A DNA stretch of 64,000 nt. It comes from Acetobacteraceae bacterium H6797. Lineage in GTDB: Bacteria; Pseudomonadota; Alphaproteobacteria; Acetobacterales; Acetobacteraceae. Below are positions 8,812 through 17,343 of the stretch, in pieces. Under the pieces are notes generated by a model. It saw only the letters and a list, made by a program, of their open reading frames with translations. It was not told the DNA's origin and did no database searches. How positions within the stretch are numbered: position 1 is the first letter of the stretch; every line of letters begins with the position of its first letter. The translations under genes and the position numbers were made by a program. The DNA lies in contig JADFCQ010000004.1 of assembly GCA_015223225.1 (NCBI GenBank), positions 124,001-188,000 of the forward strand, given 5' to 3'.

Positions 8812-8919
8812 ATGGCTCGCCATTTGCTACGGCTCTTCCGCCCGGCATCGCCCAGGGCCGCTTACGGGAGAGCAGCAATGACCAGGACGGCGACAGACCA
8901 GGCGGAGTACCGCGCATGA
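8812..8919 (+). CDS. Possible 35-codon leader ORF before the ABC transporter genes
   Basis: The 203-bp gap after the DMT gene holds a small frame from ATG 8812, with an internal ATG at 8878 preceded by GGAGAG. Its stop overlaps the start of the ABC ATPase (ATGA). It may serve translational coupling, or it may be chance. I see no recognisable domain and no riboswitch motif in the rest of the gap. Confidence 0.3.
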   Translation: MARHLLRLFRPASPRAAYGRAAMTRTATDQAEYRA

Positions 8920-9734
8920 GCGCGATGGCCCGCCCCTTCGTGGAAATTCAGGACGTGGCGATGCGCTACGGCGGGGTGGAGGGCACGCTCGCCCTGCGCA
9001 ATGCCACGCTCAATGTCGCCAAGGGCGAGTTCATCGCCGTCGTCGGCCCGTCGGGCTGCGGCAAGAGCACGCTGATGCGCCTCGTCACCGGCCTTTGGCC
9101 TGCGACGGAGGGCAATGTCATCGTCGCCGGGCATGAGGTCGACAGGCCGCTCGCCATCGCCGGCATGGCCTTCCAGAACCCCACGCTGCTGCCCTGGCGC
9201 ACCATCCTCGACAACGTCATGCTGCCGCTCGAGGTGGTGGAACCTCATCGCCGCAAGCTCCGCGCCGAGCGCGCGCAATATGTCGACAAGGCCCGCCGCC
9301 TGCTCTCGATCGTCGGCCTGGGCGGCTTCGAGAAGAAATACCCCTATCAGCTCTCCGGGGGCATGCAGCAGCGCGCGAGCCTCTGCCGCGCCCTGATCCA
9401 TGACCCGCAATTGCTGATGCTGGACGAGCCTTTCGGCGCGCTCGACGTCTTTACCCGCGAGGATCTCTGGCTCGAGCTGCAGACGGTCTGCCAGACGCTT
9501 AAGCCCACCGTCATCCTCGTGACGCATGACCTGAAGGAAGCCGTCTTCCTGGCAGACCGCGTGCTGATCATGTCCGCCCGGCCGGGGCGAATCATCGCCG
9601 AGCGCACCGTGCCTTTCGGCCGCCCGCGTACCCTCGACGATACCTATACCCCCGCCTTCCAGGAGCTCGTGCACGAATTGCGCGAGCATATCGCCGCGGC
9701 CCGTCGCGGCGAGGAGATCCCCGATGCCGCATGA
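8916..9734 (+). CDS. ABC transporter ATP-binding protein (nitrate/sulfonate/taurine type)
   Basis: This 272-residue ATPase starts at ATG 8916 with GGCGGAG upstream; a longer in-frame extension is unlikely. It has Walker A GPSGCGKST (about residues 44-52), the Q-loop in AFQNPTLLPWR, signature LSGGMQQR near 146, Walker B LLMLDEPFGALD near 166-177 and the switch His in VTHD. The sequence groups with the SsuB/TauB/NrtC class that powers uptake of small organic anions. It overlaps the permease gene by 11 bp. No periplasmic binding protein is encoded here, so the substrate is open; a pyridine carboxylate would fit the neighbourhood. Confidence 0.9.
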   Translation: MSAMARPFVEIQDVAMRYGGVEGTLALRNATLNVAKGEFIAVVGPSGCGKSTLMRLVTGLWPATEGNVIVAGHEVDRPLAIAGMAFQNPTLLPWRTILDNVMLPLEVVEPHRRKLRAERAQYVDKARRLLSIVGLGGFEKKYPYQLSGGMQQRASLCRALIHDPQLLMLDEPFGALDVFTREDLWLELQTVCQTLKPTVILVTHDLKEAVFLADRVLIMSARPGRIIAERTVPFGRPRTLDDTYTPAFQELVHELREHIAAARRGEEIPDAA

Positions 9735-10578
9735 CGCCGCCCCGCCCCTGACGGCGAACCAGCGCCGCATCGTCGCCATGACCGCCGCGGCGCGCCGCCG
9801 CCGCCGGCTTCAGGCCATGCTGCCCTGGCTGATCATCATCGGCACCTTCGTGATCTGGGAGATCCTCTGCCGGGCCTTCTCGGTGCCGACCTTCATCCTG
9901 CCCACGCCGAGCGACATCTTCCTCAGCATGGTGAAGTGGTGGGAGCCGCTGCTGGACAATTCCTGGCAGACGCTGATGACCACGCTGATCGGCTTCTTCC
10001 TCGCCGTGATCTTCGGCCTGGCGCTGGGTGTGGCCATCGGCAGTTCCACGCTGCTCTATCACGGGCTCTACCCGCTGCTGATCGGCTTCAACTCGGTGCC
10101 GAAAGTGGCCGTGGTGCCCATCCTGGTGATTTGGTTCGGCATCGGCACGGTGCCGGCCATCATCACCGCCTTCATGATCAGCTTCTTCCCCATCGTGGTG
10201 AATGTCGCGACCGGCATCGCGACGGTGGAGCCCGAATTGCGGGACGTGCTGCGCGCCCTCGGCGCCAAGCCGCGAGACATCATCATGAAGGTCGGCCTGC
10301 CGCGCGCGATGCCCTATTTCTTCGCCTCGCTGAAGGTGGCCATCACGGTCGCCTTCGTCGGCTCGATCATCGCCGAGACGGTCGCGGCCAATAAGGGCAT
10401 CGGCCATCTGATGATGCTGGCCTCCAGCCGCTTCGACGTGCCGCTCGTCTTCTCCGGCCTGATCGTGACGGGGATCATGGGCGTGCTGATGTATGCGGTC
10501 GCGGTGAAGATCGAGAGCCGCACCACTGGATGGGCCATGCGTGGCCAGGAACAGCAGGTCACGCTGCCGGGCGGCTAA
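9724..10578 (+). CDS. ABC transporter permease (SsuC/TauC type)
   Basis: This 284-residue inner-membrane protein has about six helices and the BPD_transp_1 domain. The EAA-type cytoplasmic loop that contacts the ATPase is visible from about residue 169 (EPELRDVLRALGAKPRDI). The N-terminus is Arg-rich and cytoplasmic. It overlaps the ATPase gene by 11 bp and ends the operon; a CtrA-type site follows for the next gene. With the ATPase it forms a two-component importer core whose binding protein must lie elsewhere. Confidence 0.9.
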   Translation: MPHDAAPPLTANQRRIVAMTAAARRRRRLQAMLPWLIIIGTFVIWEILCRAFSVPTFILPTPSDIFLSMVKWWEPLLDNSWQTLMTTLIGFFLAVIFGLALGVAIGSSTLLYHGLYPLLIGFNSVPKVAVVPILVIWFGIGTVPAIITAFMISFFPIVVNVATGIATVEPELRDVLRALGAKPRDIIMKVGLPRAMPYFFASLKVAITVAFVGSIIAETVAANKGIGHLMMLASSRFDVPLVFSGLIVTGIMGVLMYAVAVKIESRTTGWAMRGQEQQVTLPGG

Positions 10579-10582
10579 GGCT

Positions 10583-10597
10583 TTAACGACCGGTTAA
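10583..10597 (+). promoter_or_regulatory. CtrA-type binding site TTAA-N7-TTAA
   Basis: The sequence is TTAA-CGACCGG-TTAA, an exact match to the alphaproteobacterial CtrA consensus, 38 bp before the ATG of the FlaG-like gene. It suggests cell-cycle or flagellar control of that gene. Binding is inferred. Confidence 0.55.
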
Positions 10598-10598
10598 T

Positions 10599-10626
10599 CT
10601 TTCTGTCTCATTATTGGGACAGAAAG
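10599..10626 (+). promoter_or_regulatory. Perfect 9-bp inverted repeat in the leader of the FlaG-like gene
   Basis: CTTTCTGTC and GACAGAAAG flank a 10-nt loop, just after the CtrA-type site and 9 bp before the ATG. It has no U-run, so it is more likely an mRNA leader hairpin or an operator than a terminator for the upstream ABC genes. Confidence 0.45.
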
Positions 10627-10635
10627 GGTCATGCC

Positions 10636-11061
10636 ATGCCCAGCGATCTCTCGATTTCTTCCGTCTCCCCCGTGACCAGGCGGGAGACGGCCGATACACC
10701 CGCCCCGAAGGCCGAGGCCATGCCAGCCCCGCCTGAGGCCCCCTCCCCGACAGCGGCCACGCCCAATCCCCGCCTGAGGATCGAGGGGGATCTTGGCATG
10801 GTGGTCATCGAGTTCCGTGACCGATACGGCCAGGTCGCCAATTCCATCCCCACGCAGCGTGAACTCGCCTCCTATCAGGTGGCGAGCCGTTCGGGGGATG
10901 CGGGCAGCCTCCCCGAAGGCACCTTGCCGGATCGGGATGATGAAGAGGCCGAGAAGCCGCCCATCAACCAGACCCAGCCGCTCTTCCCCCAGCCGACCCC
11001 TGCTTTGCCCACCGTCGCCGTGCCCACCCAACCGTCCTCCCAGCTCGACGAAAGCGCCTGA
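10636..11061 (+). CDS. Small Pro-rich protein, weak FlaG-like core
   Basis: This 141-residue protein is probably cytoplasmic or exported without a signal peptide. Its ends are rich in Pro, Ala and Thr and look disordered. The centre (RIEGDLGMVVIEFRDRYGQV, then NSIPTQREL) resembles the FlaG pattern, a strand with a D-x-x-TG-x-V turn followed by IP and a helix. FlaG proteins modulate flagellar filament length. The CtrA-type site upstream supports a flagellar link, but similarity is weak and no flagellar gene is adjacent. The ATG at 10636 was taken; another at 10631 is out of frame. Confidence 0.55.
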   Translation: MPSDLSISSVSPVTRRETADTPAPKAEAMPAPPEAPSPTAATPNPRLRIEGDLGMVVIEFRDRYGQVANSIPTQRELASYQVASRSGDAGSLPEGTLPDRDDEEAEKPPINQTQPLFPQPTPALPTVAVPTQPSSQLDESA

Positions 11062-11202
11062 GTCCCGCTCGCGGCGCGCAAATGCTGCGATGCGGAATGC
11101 GCTGAGCGCCGGTCACCGCTGGAAGCAGCGGGCTTCAAGCCATTGCCGTGCCGTGCCATATGAAAAGGGCGCGTTGCGCCGCATCATGGCCGGACCCTCC
11201 CC

Positions 11203-11787
11203 ATGCCCCTTTCGCCGCCGCCCGACCGCCAATTGCTCCATTCGCGCGACATAGACCTGAGGGGCTATCAGCGCGAGGACGGGCTTTTCGACATCGAAGC
11301 CCATCTGGTCGATACCAAGAGCTATGATTTCGAGAATATGGATCGCGGCCTGATCCCCAGCGGCGAGCCCGTCCATGGCATGTGGATCCGCCTGACGATC
11401 GACCAGGACCTGGTGATTCAGGCCTGCGAAGCCACGATGGACTACACGCCCTATACGATCTGCCCAGGCGCCGCGCCCAATTTCGCCCGCCTTGCCGGGC
11501 TGAAGATCGGCCCCGGCTTCAACAGGGCGGTGAACGAACGGGTGGGCGGGGTTCACGGCTGCACCCATCTGCGCGAGGTCCTGGCCCAGATGGCGACCGT
11601 CGCCTACCAGACCTTGACCGTCATCAGGCGTAAGAAAGAGGCCGCCCAGCGCGCCGAGCCGGGCCAAGCGCTCCACCGGCCGCCCATCGTCGGCACCTGC
11701 CTCGCCTATGCGCCGGATAGCCCCGTGACGGCCCATCGCTGGCCGGAATGGGCGGCGAGCCAGCAGGCGGAGCGGGATGCAACGTAA
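11203..11787 (+). CDS. DUF2889 family protein
   Basis: This 194-residue protein matches DUF2889. It has the conserved N-terminal H-R-D-I-D-L-RGY and D-x-HLVDTK segments, a central PGAAPNF, and the signature GCTHLREVLAQMATVAYQT. Function is unknown; the conserved Cys, His and acidic residues could bind metal. It is a single gene. The 141 bp upstream hold no recognisable promoter motif and only a weak hairpin. The ATG at 11203 follows a GGACC stretch. Confidence 0.8.
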   Translation: MPLSPPPDRQLLHSRDIDLRGYQREDGLFDIEAHLVDTKSYDFENMDRGLIPSGEPVHGMWIRLTIDQDLVIQACEATMDYTPYTICPGAAPNFARLAGLKIGPGFNRAVNERVGGVHGCTHLREVLAQMATVAYQTLTVIRRKKEAAQRAEPGQALHRPPIVGTCLAYAPDSPVTAHRWPEWAASQQAERDAT

Positions 11788-11860
11788 AATCAAGGCCACG
11801 CTCTAGTCTCCTGACAATCAAAGAATAATTATCCACATACCTTCTGCGTTCCTGTTTTAT

Positions 11861-11875
11861 GTTCTTGATATGTTC
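11861..11875 (+). promoter_or_regulatory. LexA box GTTC-N7-GTTC controlling imuA-imuB-dnaE2
   Basis: GTTC-TTGATAT-GTTC is the exact alphaproteobacterial LexA operator, 24 bp before imuA. A further GTTC lies at 11848-11851, and a perfect DnaA box (TTATCCACA) at 11829-11837. The operon is therefore very probably SOS-induced. Confidence 0.88.
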
Positions 11876-11899
11876 CTGATGCCGCCATAGGGTCGGCAC

Positions 11900-12571
11900 A
11901 TGCCTGCCACAGCCTCCATTCTCGGTGACCTCCGGGCGCAGCTCGCCAGAATCGAGCGGGGGGCGTCGGATGAAAGCCTGACCACCCTCTCGCTCTGTGA
12001 GGCTATCGACCAGCATTTGCCTGGTGGCGGCCTGGCGCATGGCGCAGTGCATGAAATCCAAGCGGTTGATGCGGGTGCGGGCCTCGCCATGGCCGCACTC
12101 ATTCTCAGCCGCACCAGCGGCGCCGTCATCTGGATCGCCCCAGAGCCGGACCCTGTTTTCCCGGCCGGGCTGCATGCCTTCGGCCTTGATGCCACCCGCC
12201 TGCTGATCGTGCAGTATCGCAAGCCGGAAGACGGGCTCTGGGCCATGGAGGAGGCGCTGCGCTGCCAGGCCATCGGCGGCAGCCTGCTGCGCCTCGATCG
12301 CATCGAGATGACTGCCTCCCGGCGCCTGCAACTCGCCGCCGAGGCGGGCGGCGGGCTTGGCCTGCTGCTGCGCAAGGCCGATGCCGGCGAGGGCCCTTCC
12401 AATGCCACCACACGCTGGCGCGCCACCTCCCTGCCCCATCCCGCCGTGCGCCCCGCCTGGCGGCTGGACTTGCTCCGCTGCCGTGGCGGCCAGCCCGCGA
12501 GTTGGGAAGTCGACCTGACGGAGACCGGGCTGCAGGTCACCGCCCCCCTTCTCCAGGCTCGCCGGCAATGA
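11900..12571 (+). CDS. imuA: ImuA, SOS mutagenesis accessory protein
   Basis: This 223-residue protein is a RecA/SulA-like member of the ImuA family, recognised by its HLPGGGLAHGAVHEI segment and its place first in the imuA-imuB-dnaE2 cassette. It is thought to help recruit the mutasome to RecA-coated DNA. The Walker-type loop seen in RecA is degenerate here, as is usual for ImuA. A LexA box lies 24 bp upstream. The 3' end overlaps imuB by 4 bp. Confidence 0.9.
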   Translation: MPATASILGDLRAQLARIERGASDESLTTLSLCEAIDQHLPGGGLAHGAVHEIQAVDAGAGLAMAALILSRTSGAVIWIAPEPDPVFPAGLHAFGLDATRLLIVQYRKPEDGLWAMEEALRCQAIGGSLLRLDRIEMTASRRLQLAAEAGGGLGLLLRKADAGEGPSNATTRWRATSLPHPAVRPAWRLDLLRCRGGQPASWEVDLTETGLQVTAPLLQARRQ

Positions 12572-14046
12572 GCGGCCGGCGATATCTTGCCCTTTGGCTG
12601 CCGCTGCTTCCGATCGACCGCCTGCAGCGGCTCGATCCCAAGCTGCGCGGGCAACCACTGGCCATCTGGACCACCACGGGCAGTCGGCGGCATCTCACCG
12701 CTTGCATTCCGATGCCCGGCATCGAGCCCGGGCAGGCCCTGGCCGATGCCCAGGCCATCCGCCCCGACCTCCTGCTTCATCCGGCCGAACCAGAAGCCGA
12801 TGCCCAGTTGCTGGAACGGCTGGCCCATTGGTGCCTGCGCTGGACGCCGCTGGTCGCGTTGGATGGCGGAGACGGGCTGCTGCTCGACACGACCGGCGCC
12901 GACCCGCTCTTCGGTGGCGAGACCGCATTGCTCGAGGCGGTTCTGCGCGGCTTCCGCGAGGGCGGCTTCCATGCGGAGGCCGCCATGGCGGGCTCGCCCG
13001 GCACCGCCGCGGCCCTGGCGCGTGGCGGGGAAAGTGGACGCGTCCTGCCCCCCGGCCAAGAACGCGACGCAATGGCGCCCCTGCTGCTGCATGCGCTCCG
13101 TGTGCCCGAGGCGACCATCACCGCCCTGAGCCGCCTCGGCTTGCGATATGTGCGGGATTTGCAGCGCCAGCCCCGCGCACCGCTGCTTCGCCGCTTCGGG
13201 GCGTCGCTGCTTGATCTCCTGGACGATGCGACGGGCGAGCGCCCGCGCCTCTTCCGGCCGCTCTACCCGCCGCCGGCTTTCCAGGCGGCACGGAACCTAC
13301 TCGAGCCCATCATCACGCGCGCCGCCATCGACCAGGTGTTGGCGGTGCTGCTCGAAGACCTCTGCCGCCAGCTCGCCGATGCGGGCCAGGGCGCTCGCCG
13401 CCTGGTGCTGCAAGCCTTCCGCGTCGACCGGACGGTGCAGCGGATCGCCATCGGCACCGGCGCCGCCTCCCGCCATCCTGCTCATCTCGCCCGCCTTTTC
13501 ACAGACCGGCTCGACGGGCTGGAACCCGACCTGGGCTTCGACCGGATGACGCTGGACGCCACCATGGCCCAGCCTATGAGCGCGCAGCAGGACAGGCTGA
13601 CGCGCGAGCGGGGCGAGGCCGGCGGCTCCCTCACCGAATTGCTCGACCGGCTGGAACAACGCGCGGCGGTGACGCGGCCCCTGCCGCTCGATAGCCATTG
13701 GCCCGAATATGCCGCCGCCCCCGCCGGGCCTTTCGACACGCCGAAGCCAGCAGAGGATTGGGGCCGCGAAATTCGTCCCCTTCGCCTCCTGCGTGAGCCG
13801 GTGCCGCTCGCGGTGACCACGCTCACCCCCGATGGCCGGCCAGCCAGCTTCCAGCGTGGCCGCGCGCTCTATCGCGTGCTGCGGGCCCTCGGCCCCGAGA
13901 CGCTCGAACCCGAATGGTGGGGCTCGGATGGTGGGCGCCCGGGGCGGGATTATTTCCGCGTCCAGACGGTCGAAGGCCCGCGCTTCTGGATCTGCCGGCT
14001 GAAGGAGCAGAGCCCGCGCTGGTTCCTGCATGGGGAAATGGCGTGA
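12568..14046 (+). CDS. imuB: ImuB, catalytically inactive Y-family polymerase homologue
   Basis: This 492-residue protein starts at the ATGA overlap with imuA (RRYLALWLPLLPIDRL). It has the Y-family polymerase fold with thumb and little-finger regions, but the acidic triad of active polymerases is not conserved, as known for ImuB. ImuB acts as the hub joining ImuA, DnaE2 and the sliding clamp during lesion bypass. The C-terminus (FWICRLKEQSPRWFLHGEMA) is the conserved ImuB end. The stop lies 3 bp before dnaE2, so the three genes form one operon. Confidence 0.92.
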   Translation: MSGRRYLALWLPLLPIDRLQRLDPKLRGQPLAIWTTTGSRRHLTACIPMPGIEPGQALADAQAIRPDLLLHPAEPEADAQLLERLAHWCLRWTPLVALDGGDGLLLDTTGADPLFGGETALLEAVLRGFREGGFHAEAAMAGSPGTAAALARGGESGRVLPPGQERDAMAPLLLHALRVPEATITALSRLGLRYVRDLQRQPRAPLLRRFGASLLDLLDDATGERPRLFRPLYPPPAFQAARNLLEPIITRAAIDQVLAVLLEDLCRQLADAGQGARRLVLQAFRVDRTVQRIAIGTGAASRHPAHLARLFTDRLDGLEPDLGFDRMTLDATMAQPMSAQQDRLTRERGEAGGSLTELLDRLEQRAAVTRPLPLDSHWPEYAAAPAGPFDTPKPAEDWGREIRPLRLLREPVPLAVTTLTPDGRPASFQRGRALYRVLRALGPETLEPEWWGSDGGRPGRDYFRVQTVEGPRFWICRLKEQSPRWFLHGEMA

Positions 14047-14049
14047 ACC

Positions 14050-17000
14050 ATGACCCCGCTCTATGCCGAGCTCGGACCGCGCTCGAACTTCTCGCTGCTG
14101 GACGGGGCCTCCCACCCCGCCGAACTCGTCACGACGGCCAAGAAGCTGGGCCATGCCGGGGTCGGGATATGCGACATCAACAGCCTCGCCGGCAGCGCTC
14201 GCGGCCATGTGGCCGCGCGGGAATCCGGGCTGCCCTATATCGTCGGCACCAGGCTGCGGCTCACCGACGGGCAGGAATACTTGGCTTGGCCTACTGACCG
14301 CGACAGCTATGGCCGGCTGACCACCCTCCTCTCCCGCGGCCGCATGCGCGCGCCTAAGGGCCAATGCGAAATCGGGTTCGAAGAGATGGTGGCCCATGCC
14401 CAGGGCTGGTGCATGGCCGCGATTCCGCCCCGCCTGCCGCATGAGGCCTTCGGCGCCCATCTGAAAAAGCTCGCGCATGATCTGGGTGGACGGCTTGCCC
14501 TGCCGTTCTTCTGCGCCGCCGCCTGCTACCAGGACGGGCGCGACGAGGAGCGCCTCGCCTTGCTCGCACGGCAGAGCGAGGCGGCGGGTGCCCGGATGCT
14601 GGCCTGGAATGACGTACGATATCACCATCCTTCCCGCCGCCCTCTGGCCGACGTGCTGAGCGCCATCCGGCTAGGCCGCACGGTCGAGGCCCTTGGGCGG
14701 GCGGCCGAGCCCAATGCCGAGCGCTGCCTCAAGAGCCCCACCGAGATGGCCGCGCTTTTCCGCGATCATCCCGAGGCCTTGAGAGGGAGCATCGATATCC
14801 TGCAGGCGGGATCGGGCTTTTCGCTCTCCCAGTTGCGCCATGAGTATCCCGAGGAAATCCTGGAACCGGGGCGCACAGCACATGAGACGCTGGTCGATCG
14901 CGTGAAGAAGGGCGCCGCAGAACGATGGCCGCGCGGTGTGCCGGATGACATCCAGGCCAAGCTCGACCACGAGCTGCAACTGATCGAACAACTCGAATAC
15001 GCGCCCTATTTTCTCACAGTCGACGAAATCGTCCGTTTCGCGCGTTCGAAAGAAATCCTCTGCCAGGGCCGCGGTTCGGCCGCCAATAGTTCATGCTGCT
15101 ATGTGCTGGGAATCACGGGTGTCGACCCCTCCAAGCATGACCTGCTCTTCGAGCGCTTCCTTTCGGCCTCGCGCAACGAGCCGCCCGATATCGACGTGGA
15201 TTTCGAGCATGAGAGGCGGGAAGAGGTCATCCAGCATATCTACGAACGCTATGGCCGCGAACGCGCCGCCATCGTCGCGACCGTCATCCGTTATCGTTCG
15301 CGCAGCGCCATCCGCGAAGTCGGCAAGGCGATGGGCCTTTCGGAAGACATCACCAGCAAGCTCGCCAAGGGAGCCTGGGGGCCGGGCCGCGAAGACACGC
15401 TGGGCGAGTTGGCCGAACGCGAGGGCCTGGACGGGACCGATCACCGCCTCGCCCTGACGCTGCTCCTCGCCGAGGAAATCAAGAATTTCCCGCGCCATCT
15501 CGCAACCCATGTCGGCGGCTTCGTCATGAGCCGTGGCCCGCTTATCGAAATGGCCGTCGTCAGCAATGCGGCGATGGATAACCGCACCATTCTCGAATGG
15601 GACAAGGACGATATCGAAGCGCTCGGCCTGCTGAAGGTCGATGTGCTGGGCCTCGGTATGCTCTCGCTATTGAGGCGGGGTTTCGAGTTGCTGAGCAAGC
15701 ATCACCACCGGCAGCTCGATCTCAAGAGCGTGCCCAGCGATTGCCCAAAGACCTATGAGATGCTCCGGCGAGCCGATACGGTCGGCGTCTTCCAGGTCGA
15801 GAGCCGCGCGCAGATGAACATGCTGCCGCGACTGAAGCCGAAGGAATTCTATGACCTCGTCATCCAGGTCGCCATCGTCCGCCCGGGGCCCATTCAGGGC
15901 GACATGGTGCATCCCTATCTGCGCCGCCGCGATAAAATCGAGCCCATTATCTACCCACGCCCTGGTCCGGGCATCGGCAAGCAGGATGAATTGGAAGAGG
16001 TGCTGAAGCGCACGCTCGGGGTACCGCTCTTCCAGGAGCAGGCCATGAAAGTCGCCATGGTGGCGGCGGAATTCACGCCCGACGAGGCCGACAAGCTCCG
16101 CCGCGCCATGGCCACCTTCAAGCAGACCGGCTTGATCGGCGTCTATCACGACCGGCTGGTCAATGGCATGGTCCGCCGCGGCTATGACCTCGAACTGGCG
16201 GAGCGCGTCTTCAAGCAGCTCGAAGGCTTCGGTTCCTACGGCTTCCCCGAAAGCCACGCCGCCTCCTTCGCACATCTCGCCTATGTCAGCAGTTGGTTGA
16301 AATGCTGGTATCCGACAGCCTTCGCCGCCGCCCTGCTGAATTCCCAGCCCATGGGTTTCTACGCCCCGGCGCAGATCGTCGCCGATGCCCGCAAGCATGG
16401 TGTCGAGGTCCGCGCCATCGACGTCAATACATCGCTCTGGGACTGCACGCTCGAACCCGCGCCAGGCAGTGCGGGGGATTTCGCCCTGCGCCTCGGCATG
16501 CGCCTCGCCGACGGGCTTTCCGCGGATGATGCCACAGCGATCATCAAGGCTCGCCAGAGCGGCAATGGCTCGCCCTTCGCCTCCGTCGAGGAGGTCGTGC
16601 GCCGCGCCAATGTCGGCCGCAAGGCGATGGAGGCCCTGGCGGAAGCCGATGCCTTCACCAGCCTCGGCAATAGCCGGCGCGAGGCATTATGGGCGGCGCG
16701 TGGCGTGGAAAAATCCATCCCGCCTCTGCTGCAACTCGCCTCTTCCGGTGTCAGCATCGGCGAGCCACCTATCCTGCCCGAGCCGAAGCCGCTGCTCGAT
16801 GCCGAAACCGAGGGCCAGCGCGCCATTCTCGACTATACGGCGACCGGCCTCACCCTGGGCCGCCACCCGCTCTCGCTGCTACGCCCGCAACTCCAGGCGC
16901 TGGGCTGCAAGGATACGCGCGACCTTATCGGCCTCCGCCCCGGCAGCCGGATCAGGCTCGGTGGGCTCGTGCTGATGCGGCAGCGGCCGGGCACCTCGAA

Positions 17001-17337
17001 AGGCGTCATCTTCATCACGCTTGAAGACGAGTTCGGCACCGCCAATCTCGTCGTCTGGTCCGATATCGCCGCCCGGAACCGCGCGGCGCTGATTGGTTCG
17101 CGCCTGCTCGTCGTCGAAGGCCGCATCCAGCGGGAGGATGGGAAGGCCGCTGCTCCCATCGTGCATATCGTCACGGAGCGGCTGATCGATCGTACCGACC
17201 TGCTCCGTGACCTCACCGAGGCTGAGACGCCGCCCGATTGGGCCGATGCCACTCTCGCTAGGGCCGACGAAGTCCGCCGCCCCGATCCCAGCTCTCGCGG
17301 CATTCAACGCATGCCGTCGAGCCGGGATTTCCGCTAA
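14050..17337 (+). CDS. dnaE2: Error-prone DNA polymerase DnaE2 (ImuC)
   Basis: This 1,095-residue C-family polymerase carries an N-terminal PHP domain (from YAELGPRSNFSLLDGASHP), the polymerase core with GRGSAANS and PPDIDVDFEHERR supplying catalytic aspartates, and a C-terminal OB-fold domain near residues 970-1050 (GLVLMRQRPGTSKGVIFITL). It performs mutagenic lesion bypass in the SOS response with ImuA and ImuB. Length is typical for DnaE2. It converges on the helicase gene with only 6 bp between stops and no room for a classical terminator. Confidence 0.95.
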   Translation: MTPLYAELGPRSNFSLLDGASHPAELVTTAKKLGHAGVGICDINSLAGSARGHVAARESGLPYIVGTRLRLTDGQEYLAWPTDRDSYGRLTTLLSRGRMRAPKGQCEIGFEEMVAHAQGWCMAAIPPRLPHEAFGAHLKKLAHDLGGRLALPFFCAAACYQDGRDEERLALLARQSEAAGARMLAWNDVRYHHPSRRPLADVLSAIRLGRTVEALGRAAEPNAERCLKSPTEMAALFRDHPEALRGSIDILQAGSGFSLSQLRHEYPEEILEPGRTAHETLVDRVKKGAAERWPRGVPDDIQAKLDHELQLIEQLEYAPYFLTVDEIVRFARSKEILCQGRGSAANSSCCYVLGITGVDPSKHDLLFERFLSASRNEPPDIDVDFEHERREEVIQHIYERYGRERAAIVATVIRYRSRSAIREVGKAMGLSEDITSKLAKGAWGPGREDTLGELAEREGLDGTDHRLALTLLLAEEIKNFPRHLATHVGGFVMSRGPLIEMAVVSNAAMDNRTILEWDKDDIEALGLLKVDVLGLGMLSLLRRGFELLSKHHHRQLDLKSVPSDCPKTYEMLRRADTVGVFQVESRAQMNMLPRLKPKEFYDLVIQVAIVRPGPIQGDMVHPYLRRRDKIEPIIYPRPGPGIGKQDELEEVLKRTLGVPLFQEQAMKVAMVAAEFTPDEADKLRRAMATFKQTGLIGVYHDRLVNGMVRRGYDLELAERVFKQLEGFGSYGFPESHAASFAHLAYVSSWLKCWYPTAFAAALLNSQPMGFYAPAQIVADARKHGVEVRAIDVNTSLWDCTLEPAPGSAGDFALRLGMRLADGLSADDATAIIKARQSGNGSPFASVEEVVRRANVGRKAMEALAEADAFTSLGNSRREALWAARGVEKSIPPLLQLASSGVSIGEPPILPEPKPLLDAETEGQRAILDYTATGLTLGRHPLSLLRPQLQALGCKDTRDLIGLRPGSRIRLGGLVLMRQRPGTSKGVIFITLEDEFGTANLVVWSDIAARNRAALIGSRLLVVEGRIQREDGKAAAPIVHIVTERLIDRTDLLRDLTEAETPPDWADATLARADEVRRPDPSSRGIQRMPSSRDFR

Positions 17338-17343
17338 GCGCGA

